Assembly (NCBI GenBank): GCA_023374025.1
Contig: SIJG01000001.1
Span: forward strand, 4,176,616-4,240,615
From: Heterodera schachtii
Lineage: Eukaryota; Nematoda; Chromadorea; Rhabditida; Heteroderidae
DNA: 64,000 nt
Reading direction: 5' to 3'
Shown here: piece after piece, positions 47,206 to 57,056 of the stretch
Layout: every line of letters starts with the position of its first letter
Position numbering within the stretch: the first letter of the stretch is position 1
Notes under the pieces: generated by a model
What the model was told of the DNA's origin: nothing
Database searches by the model: none
What the model saw: only the letters and a program-made list of their open reading frames with translations
Program-made: the position numbers and the translations under genes

Positions 47206-48231
47206 ACCCATTGCCAAATCAACAACAGCTTCTATTGGTGGTAGCCATTGGAGCAATGAATTTATCAAAAAATTCATCCAAAATTGAAGCGGATAATTCG
47301 ACTGATCAACCTGAGAACTCACCAATGGTTACTGTAGCGCCTAAAACAACGAAAGGTATGTGGTCATATGGTAGCAATGTGAAAAAATGTGCTAATGAAT
47401 TAGCGAGTTGTAAAACGAATACGTTTTAGGTACGGTAGCCAAATCGTCTACTGTACTGGATTTCACAGAAAATCGCCCGAAGCGTCAAGCCACTGGACAA
47501 AGTGTGCCATAAAAATAAATTTAGGAATTATTTATGAGCATTAATTAATTAAAAAAGGGAAAAAATTATCACTTTTTGAAGAGTTAGCAAAAAAAAAAAT
47601 TCAAAAAATAATAATTAATGTTCCAAAAATTTTTTAAAAATTCTTGTAGCTTCTTTTTTTGCATACATATACCATTTCAAATTTGGTACGCCATTTCTGA
47701 TCCTTTTCACAAATATTATGATGGAAACAAATAATTTTTTTTTTGTAATTTATTAAATTATTATTTTTAAATTTATTTTTTATTTTCAATTTTATGTCGG
47801 GTGAATTAATTCAGTGTTTGACGATTTCGCACATGAACACCGCTCAACACTGAAGGGCACTGCGTATGAGGGCCAAGACAAGCAATTTCATCGAATGGAG
47901 CCGGTCATTTCGGCATTAAACCCACAATACGAAGCATTGGCACGGTCAAATATATATTTTTTTAGCAAATTGGGAATTTCTAGAAAATTGAAAATTTCCT
48001 TAAAATTTGACAGTTCTGAATTTCTCAACCTCTGCAAAATTTCAAGAAATTGTATTAATTTACAAAAAAAACAGATACCAAGCCCAACATGGGCTTGGCC
48101 AAGTGCCCGGGCAACCCATGGACCGTCCTGCTGGAACATATTGGCCCTACCGTACGATGGTCGGCACGGCGGATGTTCAGGGAGCACCCCAACAGCAGCA
48201 GGGGGCGGTCAGTGGGGAAAAGCATTACTGA
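47206..48231 (+). CDS. Gln-rich, probably secreted protein, start not found
   Basis: Four exons join in phase: 47206-47355, 47430-47501, 47815-47944, 48075-48231. The first reads PNQQQLLLVVAIGAMNLSKNSS, hydrophobic like a signal peptide but without an in-frame ATG before it, so an upstream exon or an internal ATG (MNLSKNS) is needed. The middle contains ENRPKRQATGQMFDDFAHEH, with a dibasic KR that could be a processing site. The end is Gln/Gly/Pro-rich (YQAQHGLGQVPGQPMDRP, GAPQQQQGAVSGEKHY). No family was recognised. Apart from short runs of Gln, composition is normal. Confidence 0.55.
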
Positions 48232-48355
48232 TATGCTTACGATCGGAAATTTAATTTTTTTTTTTTTTTTTGCAATTATCAAACAAAATTTAGGCAAAAA
48301 GAAAAAAATAATTCAAATTAATTACACATTGTGCCCGTTTCGTTTAGCTTAAAAG

Positions 48356-48882
48356 TAGAGATCGGTATTTTGAAAAAAGCCTGGACCTGGACCTGGATTC
48401 CATGTTGGACCTGGACCTGGATTTCCTGGACAAAAATCCAGGAAAATCCAGGTCCAGGAAAAATCCAGGCTCTTCGAGACCTGGATCCAGGCCTGGACCT
48501 GGATTTTTTGAAACTCATTTTAAAAATCAAAAAAATGTTTGAAAAAATTAATTAATTGCTTAGGAACATCTTAAAATATCTAATTTACAATAATAATGTT
48601 TCTTTAAATATAATTGATCATTTTTGAAAAGTCGAAAAAAACATCGGCCACTTGAAATAATAAATTCTAAAATTTTGTCCAGGAAAATCCAGGTTTTTTC
48701 GTGTTTTGCCTGGACCTGGACCTGGATTTTTTTTTTCACATTTGACCTGGACCTGGATTTTCTGGACAAAAATCCAGGAAAATCCAGGTCCAGGAAAAAT
48801 CCAGGTTGCCGAAAAATGACCTGGACCTGGACCTGGATCCAGGAAAAATCCAGGCCTGGATCCAGGTCCAGGCCGATCTCTA
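48356..48882. mobile_element. hAT-type MITE with CCTGGA/TCCAGG words
   Basis: Ends TAGAGATCGG and the inverse CCGATCTCTA are flanked by a perfect 8-bp duplication, CTTAAAAG (48348-48355 and 48883-48890). Both arms are packed with CCTGGACCTGG and TCCAGGTCCAGG words, about 25 in all, and the centre is AT-rich. No transposase is encoded. A decayed relative lies at 12427-12660. Confidence 0.93.
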
Positions 48883-48894
48883 CTTAAAAGAGCT

Positions 48895-49210
48895 AGCCAA
48901 GACTTTTTTCATGGCACCGAATTCCTTGAAAAGTGCCATAACGACGAATTAAAAAATTAGCAGTTCGAGACTTTTCAGTAATGCCCCATTTAACAAGCAA
49001 AAAAAAAATGTCGTCATAAATCGTCGCACATGAGTTTGATGGATGTGTCATGACAAAATCACATAAACTAATAAAATAAAGGAAAAAAATATAGAAATTT
49101 TTTTACTGTTTTTAAATGTTTCTATTAGTTTTGTCATTTTTGCCGATATTGAGTTTGGGATCACCTTTTTGACCATTAAAACATAATTTCATATTCCTAA
49201 ATTTCAAAAA
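48895..49210. other. Intergenic interval
   Basis: AT-rich, no coding block; it ends just before the next gene start at 49217. Confidence 0.45.
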
Positions 49211-49216
49211 TAGCAA

Positions 49217-50021
49217 ATGGCAGGAAATGGTGAAGTTATGATGTCATCATCGCCGTCAGGATCGGCTGGAGAAGTTAAAAACTTTTATAATACTTGAAAA
49301 TTGAATTTTTTTTAATGAATTTTTTTTAAAGCCTCCCCTAATGGAACCGCCGGCATCGGCACAAAATTTTTATGTGCCGGAAAAATGCGATTTTGGCACA
49401 GATCCACAATGGTGTGGAGACTATGTGCAACAGTATGTCAAATGGTTTGAACAGTATGGAAGCCGTGGAAAGGTGATGAAATTTTTAGAAAATTTATATA
49501 AATTTCTTAATTTAAAAAAAGGCAATTCGTAAAAATGAAAATTTCCTTTGAACTGAAAAATGGAAATTTTTGAATGATTTCAAGGAATCCATTTGACAAA
49601 AGTAAATTTAAACTTTAGAAAAACTAGAAGCTAAATAAATTTAAACGAACATACATTGTTTAATTTTCAGTTTTTTTTTAAATCCATAAAAATTTTGAGA
49701 AAATTCTCAGATTTTTTTCGGACAAAAAACATCAAATTGATTGACAAAATCATTGATGCGAAATTGATAGACAATATAGAAGTAAGTTTAATGATATTTA
49801 ATTTTCTTAAGAAATCTTCAAATGTTTGGAAAATCTATTTTTTTAACAATTCTCAAGAAAAATTCGAGGAAAATAATATAATTTTATTCAATTATTTAAA
49901 AAAATAATAATAATAAATTAATTTTTTAATTTCCATTAAGCCAATGTGCTTGTCGTTGATGGACTCGTTGAAAAACAGCGACCACCGGTGCTGTAACGCG
50001 TTGCAAACTTTGAACTGTTGA
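49217..50021 (+). CDS. Small Cys-rich protein, 92 residues, three exons
   Basis: Exons 49217-49273, 49332-49472 and 49941-50021 join in phase 0. The product starts MAGNGEVMMSSSPSGSAGE. It continues with a compact domain, CDFGTDPQWCGDYVQQYVKW, then CLSLMDSLKNSDHRCCNAL and a final Cys before the stop. Six cysteines lie in about 60 residues. There is no signal peptide in this model; a cysteine-rich domain of this kind is usually extracellular, so an upstream exon may be missing. No family was recognised. Confidence 0.6.
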
Positions 50022-50029
50022 AAGATTGA

Positions 50030-50630
50030 ATTATTCAAAAAAAATTTTAATTTTAAATTTTATACCCAAATTAAATTGTTCTTTTTGTTAAATTCAATTT
50101 TCCCTTTTTTAGTAATAAAATTTAGCGCTCATTTTTTTTCTAAATCGAGTCACTTTTAAAATGGACACTTTTTGTCATTTTGTGCCAAATGAAATTTAGC
50201 GGGGGAAAAGCCTCGCTTAAAATGATGAATGAACAACTTCAGTTTTATGAGGAGGCGAAAATTGGAATTTATACTCGGAAAAATACACGAAAATTTTTGA
50301 GACATTAAAATCATTTTATTTTTTATTTTTAATACTAATTAATTATAAAGAAAAAGCAATTTAAATTCCCATTAAAACACCTGTTTTTAATTGGTTTTTG
50401 AATTTTTTATTTTTTTTGTATCAAACAATTAATTGAAAATCATTTTAAGAATATGTAAAACATCTGCTGCTTCATTTTCTATAATATACACCAATTAATT
50501 TCTTTCAACTCTAAATGAATCCAATTATTAACATTTGCTCATGATCATTAACCAAAATACAATTTTGGGCAAATAAAAATATTTTTAAATTATTTTTTTA
50601 TTTATTTTAAATTCTTCATAAAATAAATAA
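50030..50630. other. Intergenic interval
   Basis: AT-rich 3-prime flank of the Cys-rich gene and 5-prime flank of the membrane-protein gene. No gene was recognised. Confidence 0.45.
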
Positions 50631-50632
50631 AA

Positions 50633-51775
50633 ATGTGGTTTGTGCTGTGCGCGTTCGTCATCCCATCAGTGTTCTGTGCCCTGCTCGGCCTCTACCTGTG
50701 CATTTGCCAAACTCGTATGCCCCTTGTCAGGTAGATTTTTTTTTGGGCATTTAAATTGTATATATACATATTTTGGCATTTAATACTTTTTGGCATTTTG
50801 TGGCACCAAAAGCCAGAAATTTAACAAGTTTATCGGGGTCGAGAAAAATTCCACTGAGTTTCGTGCCGTGGCATGGGTCACTTCTTCGAACTCTCAGCCA
50901 AGTTTAAGATGCCATATTTTTTTAACTATTGCTGACCAAATCCCAACAAAAATTAGTCGGATTAAAACGGATAAAAAGATAATTAATATATTTACATTGT
51001 TTGAATTGTTTTGAATTTTAGGGATGAGTCAGCACATTTGTTATATGCCGCAAAACGGCAACCACCTTCACCACCGCCGGCATTGATGAAGTGAACAATT
51101 AAAAGAAATATTGTGCAATTAATGGAGAAATAATACTAATGGGCTACTAAATGATGTCAATTAAAGACCCGTAAAAACACATCGATGAAGTGAACAATTA
51201 AAAGAAAATGTTCTGAAATTAATGGATAAATAACACTAATAGGCTACTAAATGATGCCAATTAGAGATCATTAATCAACATTGTAAAAGCCGTGCAAAAT
51301 TCCATCCCGTGCCGATCTCTAATGCCAACTTTGCCGTATTTCCTATTATACAGCCTCACTCTTGAATTAGTGTCCCCCCCCCCCCCCCCCTCTTAATCAC
51401 CCTTTTAAAGGTAGTTGAAAAATAAATCCCCCGGGGGCTCTATTTCAGGGAAATGGAAATACGGTAGAAGGTTTATTTGAAGAAATGTTTTACATAATCT
51501 TATTGTAATACAATAATTGATTTTCGTAATTTTTTTCCAGCTTTTCGTTGCCCCGGGCTCCGCCCGTTCGCCGCTTTTGCCCGATTGGAATGCCACCGGT
51601 TGTCCACTGTTATCCCAATTGGCAACTTCCATCGCCCATTTTGCCGCCTCCCGCGTATTCCGAAAGCCCAATGATGCCAATGGCATTTGAAAATCCAAAA
51701 TTTGACAACCAAACTCAACAATTCATCAATCGCCGGCCAACACTTTGTGCCATTGCGATGCAAAATCATTTTTAA
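50633..51775 (+). CDS. Single-pass membrane protein with Pro-rich PPxY tail, 133 residues
   Basis: Exons 50633-50730, 51022-51090 and 51541-51775 join in phase. The N-terminus is one hydrophobic segment (FVLCAFVIPSVFCALLGLYLCIC, roughly residues 3-25). It is followed by a basic/Pro-rich tail (RQPPSPPPALMN, PRAPPVRRF, ILPPPAYSESPMM). PPAY fits the PPxY ligand of WW domains, suggesting recruitment of a ubiquitin ligase or adaptor, if the tail is cytoplasmic. Intron 2 (51091-51540) contains a tandem duplication and a C run. Without splicing at 51090, the frame would stop one codon later. No family name is assigned. Confidence 0.62.
51085..51290. repeat. Tandem duplication of about 90 bp overlapping exon 2 end
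   Basis: The segment gatgaagtgaacaattaaaag ... ggctactaaatgatg occurs twice, starting near 51085 and 51183, with about 85-90 percent identity by eye. The duplicated part begins inside the coding exon end, so the splice donor atgaa/gtgaac is also present twice. Confidence 0.8.
51368..51391 (+). repeat. C homopolymer run
   Basis: About 20 consecutive C bases (tgtcccccc...cctctt) in an intron. Similar runs occur at 1546-1566, 1857-1876 and 54057-54072. Confidence 0.9.
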
Positions 51776-52225
51776 ACATTTTAATTTTTTATAAATTACA
51801 TTATAAATTTTAATTAAGCGTATTTTGCCAAAAGGCCGATAATTAAATTTAAATAAACATTTTAATCATCAATTTTAATTTTTTGACATTATAATTAAAG
51901 AATTAACAGATCAGTGATCATTGGAATTTCATTTTTTTATTTATAGAATTAAAAAAAAATTAAAATTATCTATGCTAATTTGAACCTTAAAAATTTTCAA
52001 AATCAAAATTTTGCGATATTAAAATATTTTAACAGATGCGAAGCCTTTCAAATCATTAATTTATGCATATACAAGTAATTGGGAAATGACTCAATAAAGC
52101 ATGTGGAAAAACGGATAATGCGCATATAAACAAGGCTATAAAATAAATAAAATAATAAATACAAAATCAATAAATATTGATTGATCGAATATTTGCCAAA
52201 AACCTTTCTGATCACTTCTAACTGA

Positions 52226-52944
52226 TCAGGTCTTTTCACTGTTTTTGCACTCACGCTTCATCATAAACATATCACCTTCGCAGCTTTCGCGTTGGCTTAC
52301 GGGATGAAGCAACTGCTTGCCGTAGGCGTCGTCCAGCTCTGTGCCGAGCAGTGAACCCCTTGCTTCAAATGAATTTTTGAAAATTAAAAAAAATTATTAT
52401 ATGAATTTGAGGGCCGCCAATTTCAGTCCCAAAGATTTCAGTACATCTCTGTGTAATTGTAATTTGGTAAAACAAATCCTGATCAGTTTCAAAACACTTT
52501 TTTATACATTTCTCGGCCGGTTCGAATTTTTCATGGTCAAAATTTTCTGGCATTATAAATCAGTGCCACACTCTCCCAAATGGATTCGGTACGGCGCTGA
52601 GACTTAGAAATTTTTCCAAAAAAAAAAACAACAAATTTGCCAAATGCCACCCACTCCGTGTTCGAAAATGGCGCCCAAATGGCGACGCGTTGTGCCCCGC
52701 AGCGGTGCTGCCAAGGTTCATTTGGAATGGATTTGGTGGTGGTGCCGTTGGTAGCGTTGGTGCCCCGAGGCTGCCTAATCCATTGGCAAGCCCTAAAAGA
52801 ATTTTAAAATTTTACATAAAATTGAAGAAAAATTTAAATGTTCGTAAATTTTTTATCACCTCCAAACGGGTTCAAAAGGCTTAGCAATGATGGAGTTGAG
52901 GAGGGGGCGCCGAGCAGAGATGGCGCCGGGGGCGAAAAATCCAT
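52226..52944 (-). CDS. Small Pro/Leu/Gly-rich protein, 119 residues
   Basis: Exons 52944-52860, 52792-52651 and 52358-52226 join in phase. The sequence begins MDFSPPAPSLLGAPSSTPSL. A low-complexity middle follows (GLGSLGAPTLPTAPPPNPF), and the end has two cysteines (SCEGDMFMMKRECKNSEKT). A ttttcag acceptor lies directly before CCAATAATG, so the start could be a trans-splice site or an internal exon. No signal peptide in this model. The coding reading is on the minus strand; the plus-strand ORFs at the same place are not supported. Function unknown. Confidence 0.5.
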
Positions 52945-52969
52945 TATTGGCTGAAAATTCCAAAATTCC

Positions 52970-53320
52970 GTAACATTTAATAGAAAAATTTGCAATTCAA
53001 TTTATTAATTTAAAATTTATCTTTAATAAAAAGCAAATATTAAAAAATTATTATGGATTGATTCATTATTTAAGTAATATTTTAATACTATATTAATCAA
53101 CCAATTTAAATTATTAAATTATTGGATATTAATAAATTTCTGATCAAAATTTGATCAAAAACGGATTCTGCCTAATTTTTGTTTTACTTAATTCCTTTAC
53201 AAATTAATTTAATTAACGACTTAATTAACTTCATTTAATCCAAATTTAATTATGCAATTGATTTTATTCAATAGACTCCGATCACTTGCTGATCGAAACA
53301 AAACTAATTCAAGCCTGATC
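52970..53320. other. Intergenic interval between two minus-strand genes
   Basis: AT-rich with ttaattaa motifs; nothing supported. Confidence 0.5.
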
Positions 53321-53323
53321 ACT

Positions 53324-53620
53324 TTATATCAATACCATTGTCGGGGATGACATAAATGATGAACCGTAGCCCATCGGTGCCGAAAATGATGGCATTGAGT
53401 TAAATGGTGAGTATGCATAATACGGATTAATTCCTTGAATGAAAATTTGGCAATTTCTAGTCTTAACGTCTGCTGTATTACCGTATCCATTATTACCGTA
53501 TCCACCACCGTACATGCTTAACATTGGGTCATAATAGGTGCCGTAGTACGGGTCAAACAGTTGTGCGCCTGTTGTTACAAAGAATTGTTGTATGAGGAAC
53601 AAAAATGGCGGCGTAAACAT
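53324..53620 (-). CDS. Small secreted Tyr/Gly/Pro/Met-rich protein
   Basis: A signal peptide (MFTPPFLFLIQQFFVTTGA) is followed by LFDPYYGTYYDPMLSMYGGG and YGNNGYG, and later YYAYSPFNSMPSF and APMGYGSS. The whole block is open, but a 48-bp intron (53481-53434, gtaata...ttcaag) gives a smoother sequence (NNGYGGINPYYAYS) of 82 residues instead of 98. An acceptor, attttag, lies 13 bases before the ATG and is well placed for trans-splicing. The composition echoes the tail of the gene at 44258-46835. Probably a structural extracellular protein; no family assigned. Confidence 0.65.
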   Translation of the reverse strand: MFTPPFLFLIQQFFVTTGAQLFDPYYGTYYDPMLSMYGGGYGNNGYGNTADVKTRNCQIFIQGINPYYAYSPFNSMPSFSAPMGYGSSFMSSPTMVLI

Positions 53621-53639
53621 AGCAATTATTGTTCTAAAA

Positions 53640-54225
53640 TAGATTTTTTTAAATATTTGAATACAGTACTGATAATTGTATTTTCTAACTCTTTACAAGG
53701 ATTCATACTGTAAAATTACCGTAAAAAAACAATGAAATAAATATTTTTTTAAATAAACAATATTCGAATTAAACATTTTAGAATTAATTAAATGATTGAT
53801 TTTTGTTGTTTGGCACCAATTAATTGTACTAATTGGCCAATTAAAAAAGCAAATTAAAATCCTTAATAAAAAATATTTAGGGCATTCAAAAATTAATTTA
53901 TGGAAATTTCTTCAAAATTTCTTGGAGCTTCAAATTGGAGACTGATTTATAAGATCCATGTTGTTGTGCAACACATAGTCGCGCCCGGATTCAACGACAA
54001 ATGACCCCCGAGGGGTCTTTTACGACGATTGAATGGGGGCAATTCAATTCAATGTCTCCCCCCCCCCCCCCCAAATTGGGGCGAAATTTTCGGCTGCTGA
54101 AAGTGCTATTTTTGTGCATTTTAAGTGTGTGTGTGCTCACTTAAAAATTGGCGTATGAACAAATTTCAACTTGGAAGTTGTAAAACAATTTTCAATAAAT
54201 AATTAAATAAAAAAATTACTAATTG
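53640..54225. other. Non-coding interval
   Basis: AT-rich with a C run at 54057-54072 next to ggggtcttttacgacg. No gene was recognised. Confidence 0.45.
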
Positions 54226-54238
54226 GTTTATTTTAAAA

Positions 54239-54423
54239 TAGAGTTGGGCGGGAACGGGAATCCCGCGGGAAAACCCGGGAATCCCGTTCCCGTTTCCCGT
54301 CTTTTTTCGCCGATGGGATTTTTACGGGAACGGGGAAAAAGCGCGAATCCCGTTCGGGAATCCCGCCACGTTCTTTTTCGTTTTCCCGTTCCCGTTCCCA
54401 GAAATTTTTTTTACCCAACTCTA
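54239..54423. mobile_element. hAT-type MITE with CCCGTTCC/GGAACGGG words
   Basis: Ends TAGAGTTGGG and the inverse CCCAACTCTA are flanked by TTTTAAAA (54231-54238) and TTTTAAAG (54424-54431), matching at 7 of 8. The inside is built of cccgttcccg and cgggaacggg words and related forms such as gaatcccg. The element covers its full length with two overlapping spurious ORFs. Confidence 0.87.
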
Positions 54424-54429
54424 TTTTAA

Positions 54430-55480
54430 AGCATCATTTTCTTAAATTTAAAAATAAATTATTATTTTTTTATTAATCCCACTGCGGGGCTGGGCTAAGC
54501 ACATACATTTGATTGAATTCCCGATGCAGCTTTTGAACGATTGTCACAAAAACATGATTCAACTTTAAGTTGGCATAAAAGTCCGAATTTTAATGATCTC
54601 TAAATCTGCCAAAGCCGAATCGGAATGAAAAAAAAATTTTGAGCCTAAACAGCCGTAATTAAATATATTACGAACGATGGGAACCGCCGGTCTACGTCAG
54701 TTGGGCTAAACTTTTTTATTTGTCATTCAAATCCAATCATCTTGGTATCATTCGAAAGCTTAACATGTTTAGAAGCTACTTCTAAGATATTGCTTCGTGA
54801 TTAGACATTTGCTAAAAAAGTTACAACATGAAAATTATGAAAAAGTCGAAATTTTGAAATTTTTTATTCATAAATTTTCTATTTGCTAGCAAATATTTGT
54901 GCTTTTTGTATGGCTAATAAAGCAGCTTGTTGTTACGCTTTACCTCAGTTGGACCGTCAGGTTTGGCCCCAGCATATTTGCCATGCCAAAATTGGGAAGA
55001 GGAGGGCGAATTTGTGGCCAAAGCCAACAATTGAGGGGGCGTGCCATATCGATGGATGGATAACCCAGTTTTTGGGTTTGTAACTCTTTTCTTTGTCTTC
55101 CAAATCCAAAATTGTTTTAGGTATCATTCGAAAACTTAATGCATTTAGAAACTTTTTATAAGCAGCGATTAGACAAATACCAAAAAAGTTATACATGAAA
55201 ATTGCGAAAAACTCGAAATGGGAGCGGGTCAGTATTTCGAGGGCTTATGACCCGCCGTGGAGCCCCATGACGTTCGAGAAGCTGTAAATTTTTTTTTCTT
55301 GACTTAATTTAACAAATTTTATACCATTCGAAGTTACAACATGAAAACTGCAAAAAAACAACAACAAAAAAACAACCGCTTTTTACAATAGTAATCCTGC
55401 TGAAATAAATTGCTTCAGTTGTTACCCACTAATTATTGGTTAATATCAAACAATTGAGTGAATAATTTATCGTTCCGTAT
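54430..55480. repeat. Copies of the AACTTTTTT / attcgaaagctta dispersed family
   Basis: Two related segments (about 54700-54850 and 55080-55210) carry gtatcattcgaaagctta, agcgattagacaa-like phrases and aaaagttayacatgaaaa. The same phrases lie inside the MITE at 58007-58412. The plus-strand ORF at 54883-55083 lies between them and has no splice context. Confidence 0.65.
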
Positions 55481-55483
55481 CAA

Positions 55484-55860
55484 TTAAATTATTGATGAGA
55501 ATAAAGGAACACATAATACACATTTCTCGATCATACTATTTTGGCAAACATCTTCACTATTCCACGGTGCCCATTTTGGCGTCAATGTCGGTGACGAATT
55601 TGTTCTCCAATCCCATGGCGCGCATTTTGGCGTCAATCTTGGTGCCGAATTTGTTCTCCAATTCGTCGATGCCCAATTTGACGTCAATGTCGGTGCCGAA
55701 TTTGTTCTCCATTTGTCGGTGCCCAATTCATCGGAGCGCCAAAAATTGTTGGCATTTGCACCAATCGGATGGCGCTGAATGGCCTCAAACAAAGGGCGAA
55801 GACGAACAGCGGGAGGTGCAGCAAAAAAACGGGCAGCCAATCCTTGAAAGTAAACAGATT
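55484..55860 (-). CDS. Possible short ORF with 17-residue repeats, or repeat only
   Basis: A 51-bp unit is repeated three times at about 55578-55730. On the minus strand, one frame reads MENKFGTDIDVKLGIDE, then LENKFGTKIDAKMRAMG, then LENKFVTDIDAKMGTVE and a stop. That is a regular 17-residue repeat with a coiled-coil-like LxxKF/IDxK pattern. The 51-bp unit is a multiple of three, so frame is preserved in every frame and other frames are open too. Upstream extension would require a frame change. Listed as a candidate because this frame looks the most protein-like. Confidence 0.3.
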
Positions 55861-55929
55861 TAACAATATATACGTAGGTACATATAACAAATACAAATAT
55901 GTATATGTATTTGCATTCGTAGAAAGTAA

Positions 55930-56336
55930 GGCTCTATTGCAGTTCACACGACCATAAAAAAAAAAGACGACCATAAAATTTTTTGCGACTTTAATGCACC
56001 ATAACTTTTTGTAGAAGCATCTAAATTAAATATTATTGATATGGTTTGATAGTTCCAAGAGTTCATTATTAGCATTTCAAAGCAGCTCGTTGTGTTTCAA
56101 AAAATTTATGGCAAAAAATGTTTAGAAAACCAACCGTTTGAAATTTTCTGGCCATAAGTTTCTTGAAACCCAAAGAAATTTTTTGAAATTTTGCAGGCTA
56201 ATAAAGGATTCTTAGGGCTATCGAATGATACTAAAAAAAATTTAATTTGGGTGCTTTTTGAAAAAGTTATGTGTATTAAAGTTGCAAAAAATTTTCTGGT
56301 CGTTTTTTTTATGGTCGTGCGAACTGCAATAAAGCC
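55930..56336. mobile_element. Merlin-like MITE (GG termini), 407 bp
   Basis: Left end GGCTCTATTGCAGTTC is inverted at the right (GAACTGCAATAAAGCC). The inverted repeat extends over about 60 bp with gaps (acgaccataaa... inverted as ...ttatggtcgt). Flanks are GAAAGTAA (55922-55929) and GAAAGTAT (56337-56344), 7 of 8. GG termini with an 8-bp duplication suit the Merlin superfamily, although no transposase is present. Its length almost equals that of the element at 58007-58412. Confidence 0.8.
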
Positions 56337-56344
56337 GAAAGTAT

Positions 56345-57050
56345 GTAACATACTAGGCATTTTAAAATTAATTTAATTATTATTGTACCGAAATAGTCAG
56401 CCGCAAGTCGAGGAAGACGCGGCACAACGGGCGCTTGTTGCTCAGTTTGGCACTTCTTCTTTTTTACACGGCATATTATGGTAATATGAATAATTGAAGA
56501 ATGATTTTTTTTTTTAATTTTGTCCATTTATATACCCATGGTTTTAAGATTTTTCAGTTTTTTTTACAAATCCATTTACATATTACCCGTAAAATGCTTT
56601 TGGTGATGGAATGTCAACTCGAAATGCTAATGTCTTAAAATAGCGAAGAATCAAAATTCCAACCCGTTAAAATACAGATAAACCAGAAAATAAAATTTGA
56701 TTGCCTTTAAGCAAAGTTATGCCATGTTGAGTCGAAAAATTCGCTAAAATTGGCGGATTTATGAAACGCCCATACTAAAACGACCCCCTGACTAAACCGA
56801 CTCACACTTTTCGAGAATAAATGCATAATTGCCATGTTTGGTTTTCGAGCATATATTTGGGCCGAGTTTTAAGAAATTTCGTTCTCTGTTTTTTACAATC
56901 ATATTTTGTTGATCATGACTATAAAAGACTTTGCTTTTCGATTTTCCTCTCATTATTATTATTGTTATTATTAAAAACGTCATTCTAACGCAATTATTCT
57001 GCTCTTTGAGACATCATTCAAAATAAGCGCCAAATCGTTTTTTAATTGCC
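56345..57050. other. Non-coding interval upstream of the F-box-like gene
   Basis: No exon-like block is supported. The minus-strand ORFs here are AT-rich and lack context. Confidence 0.45.
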
Positions 57051-57056
57051 CCCAAA

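Noticed and set aside
54883..55083. 66-codon ORF with several cysteines
   Set aside because: It starts at a non-ATG codon between two dispersed-repeat fragments and has no signal peptide or splice context.
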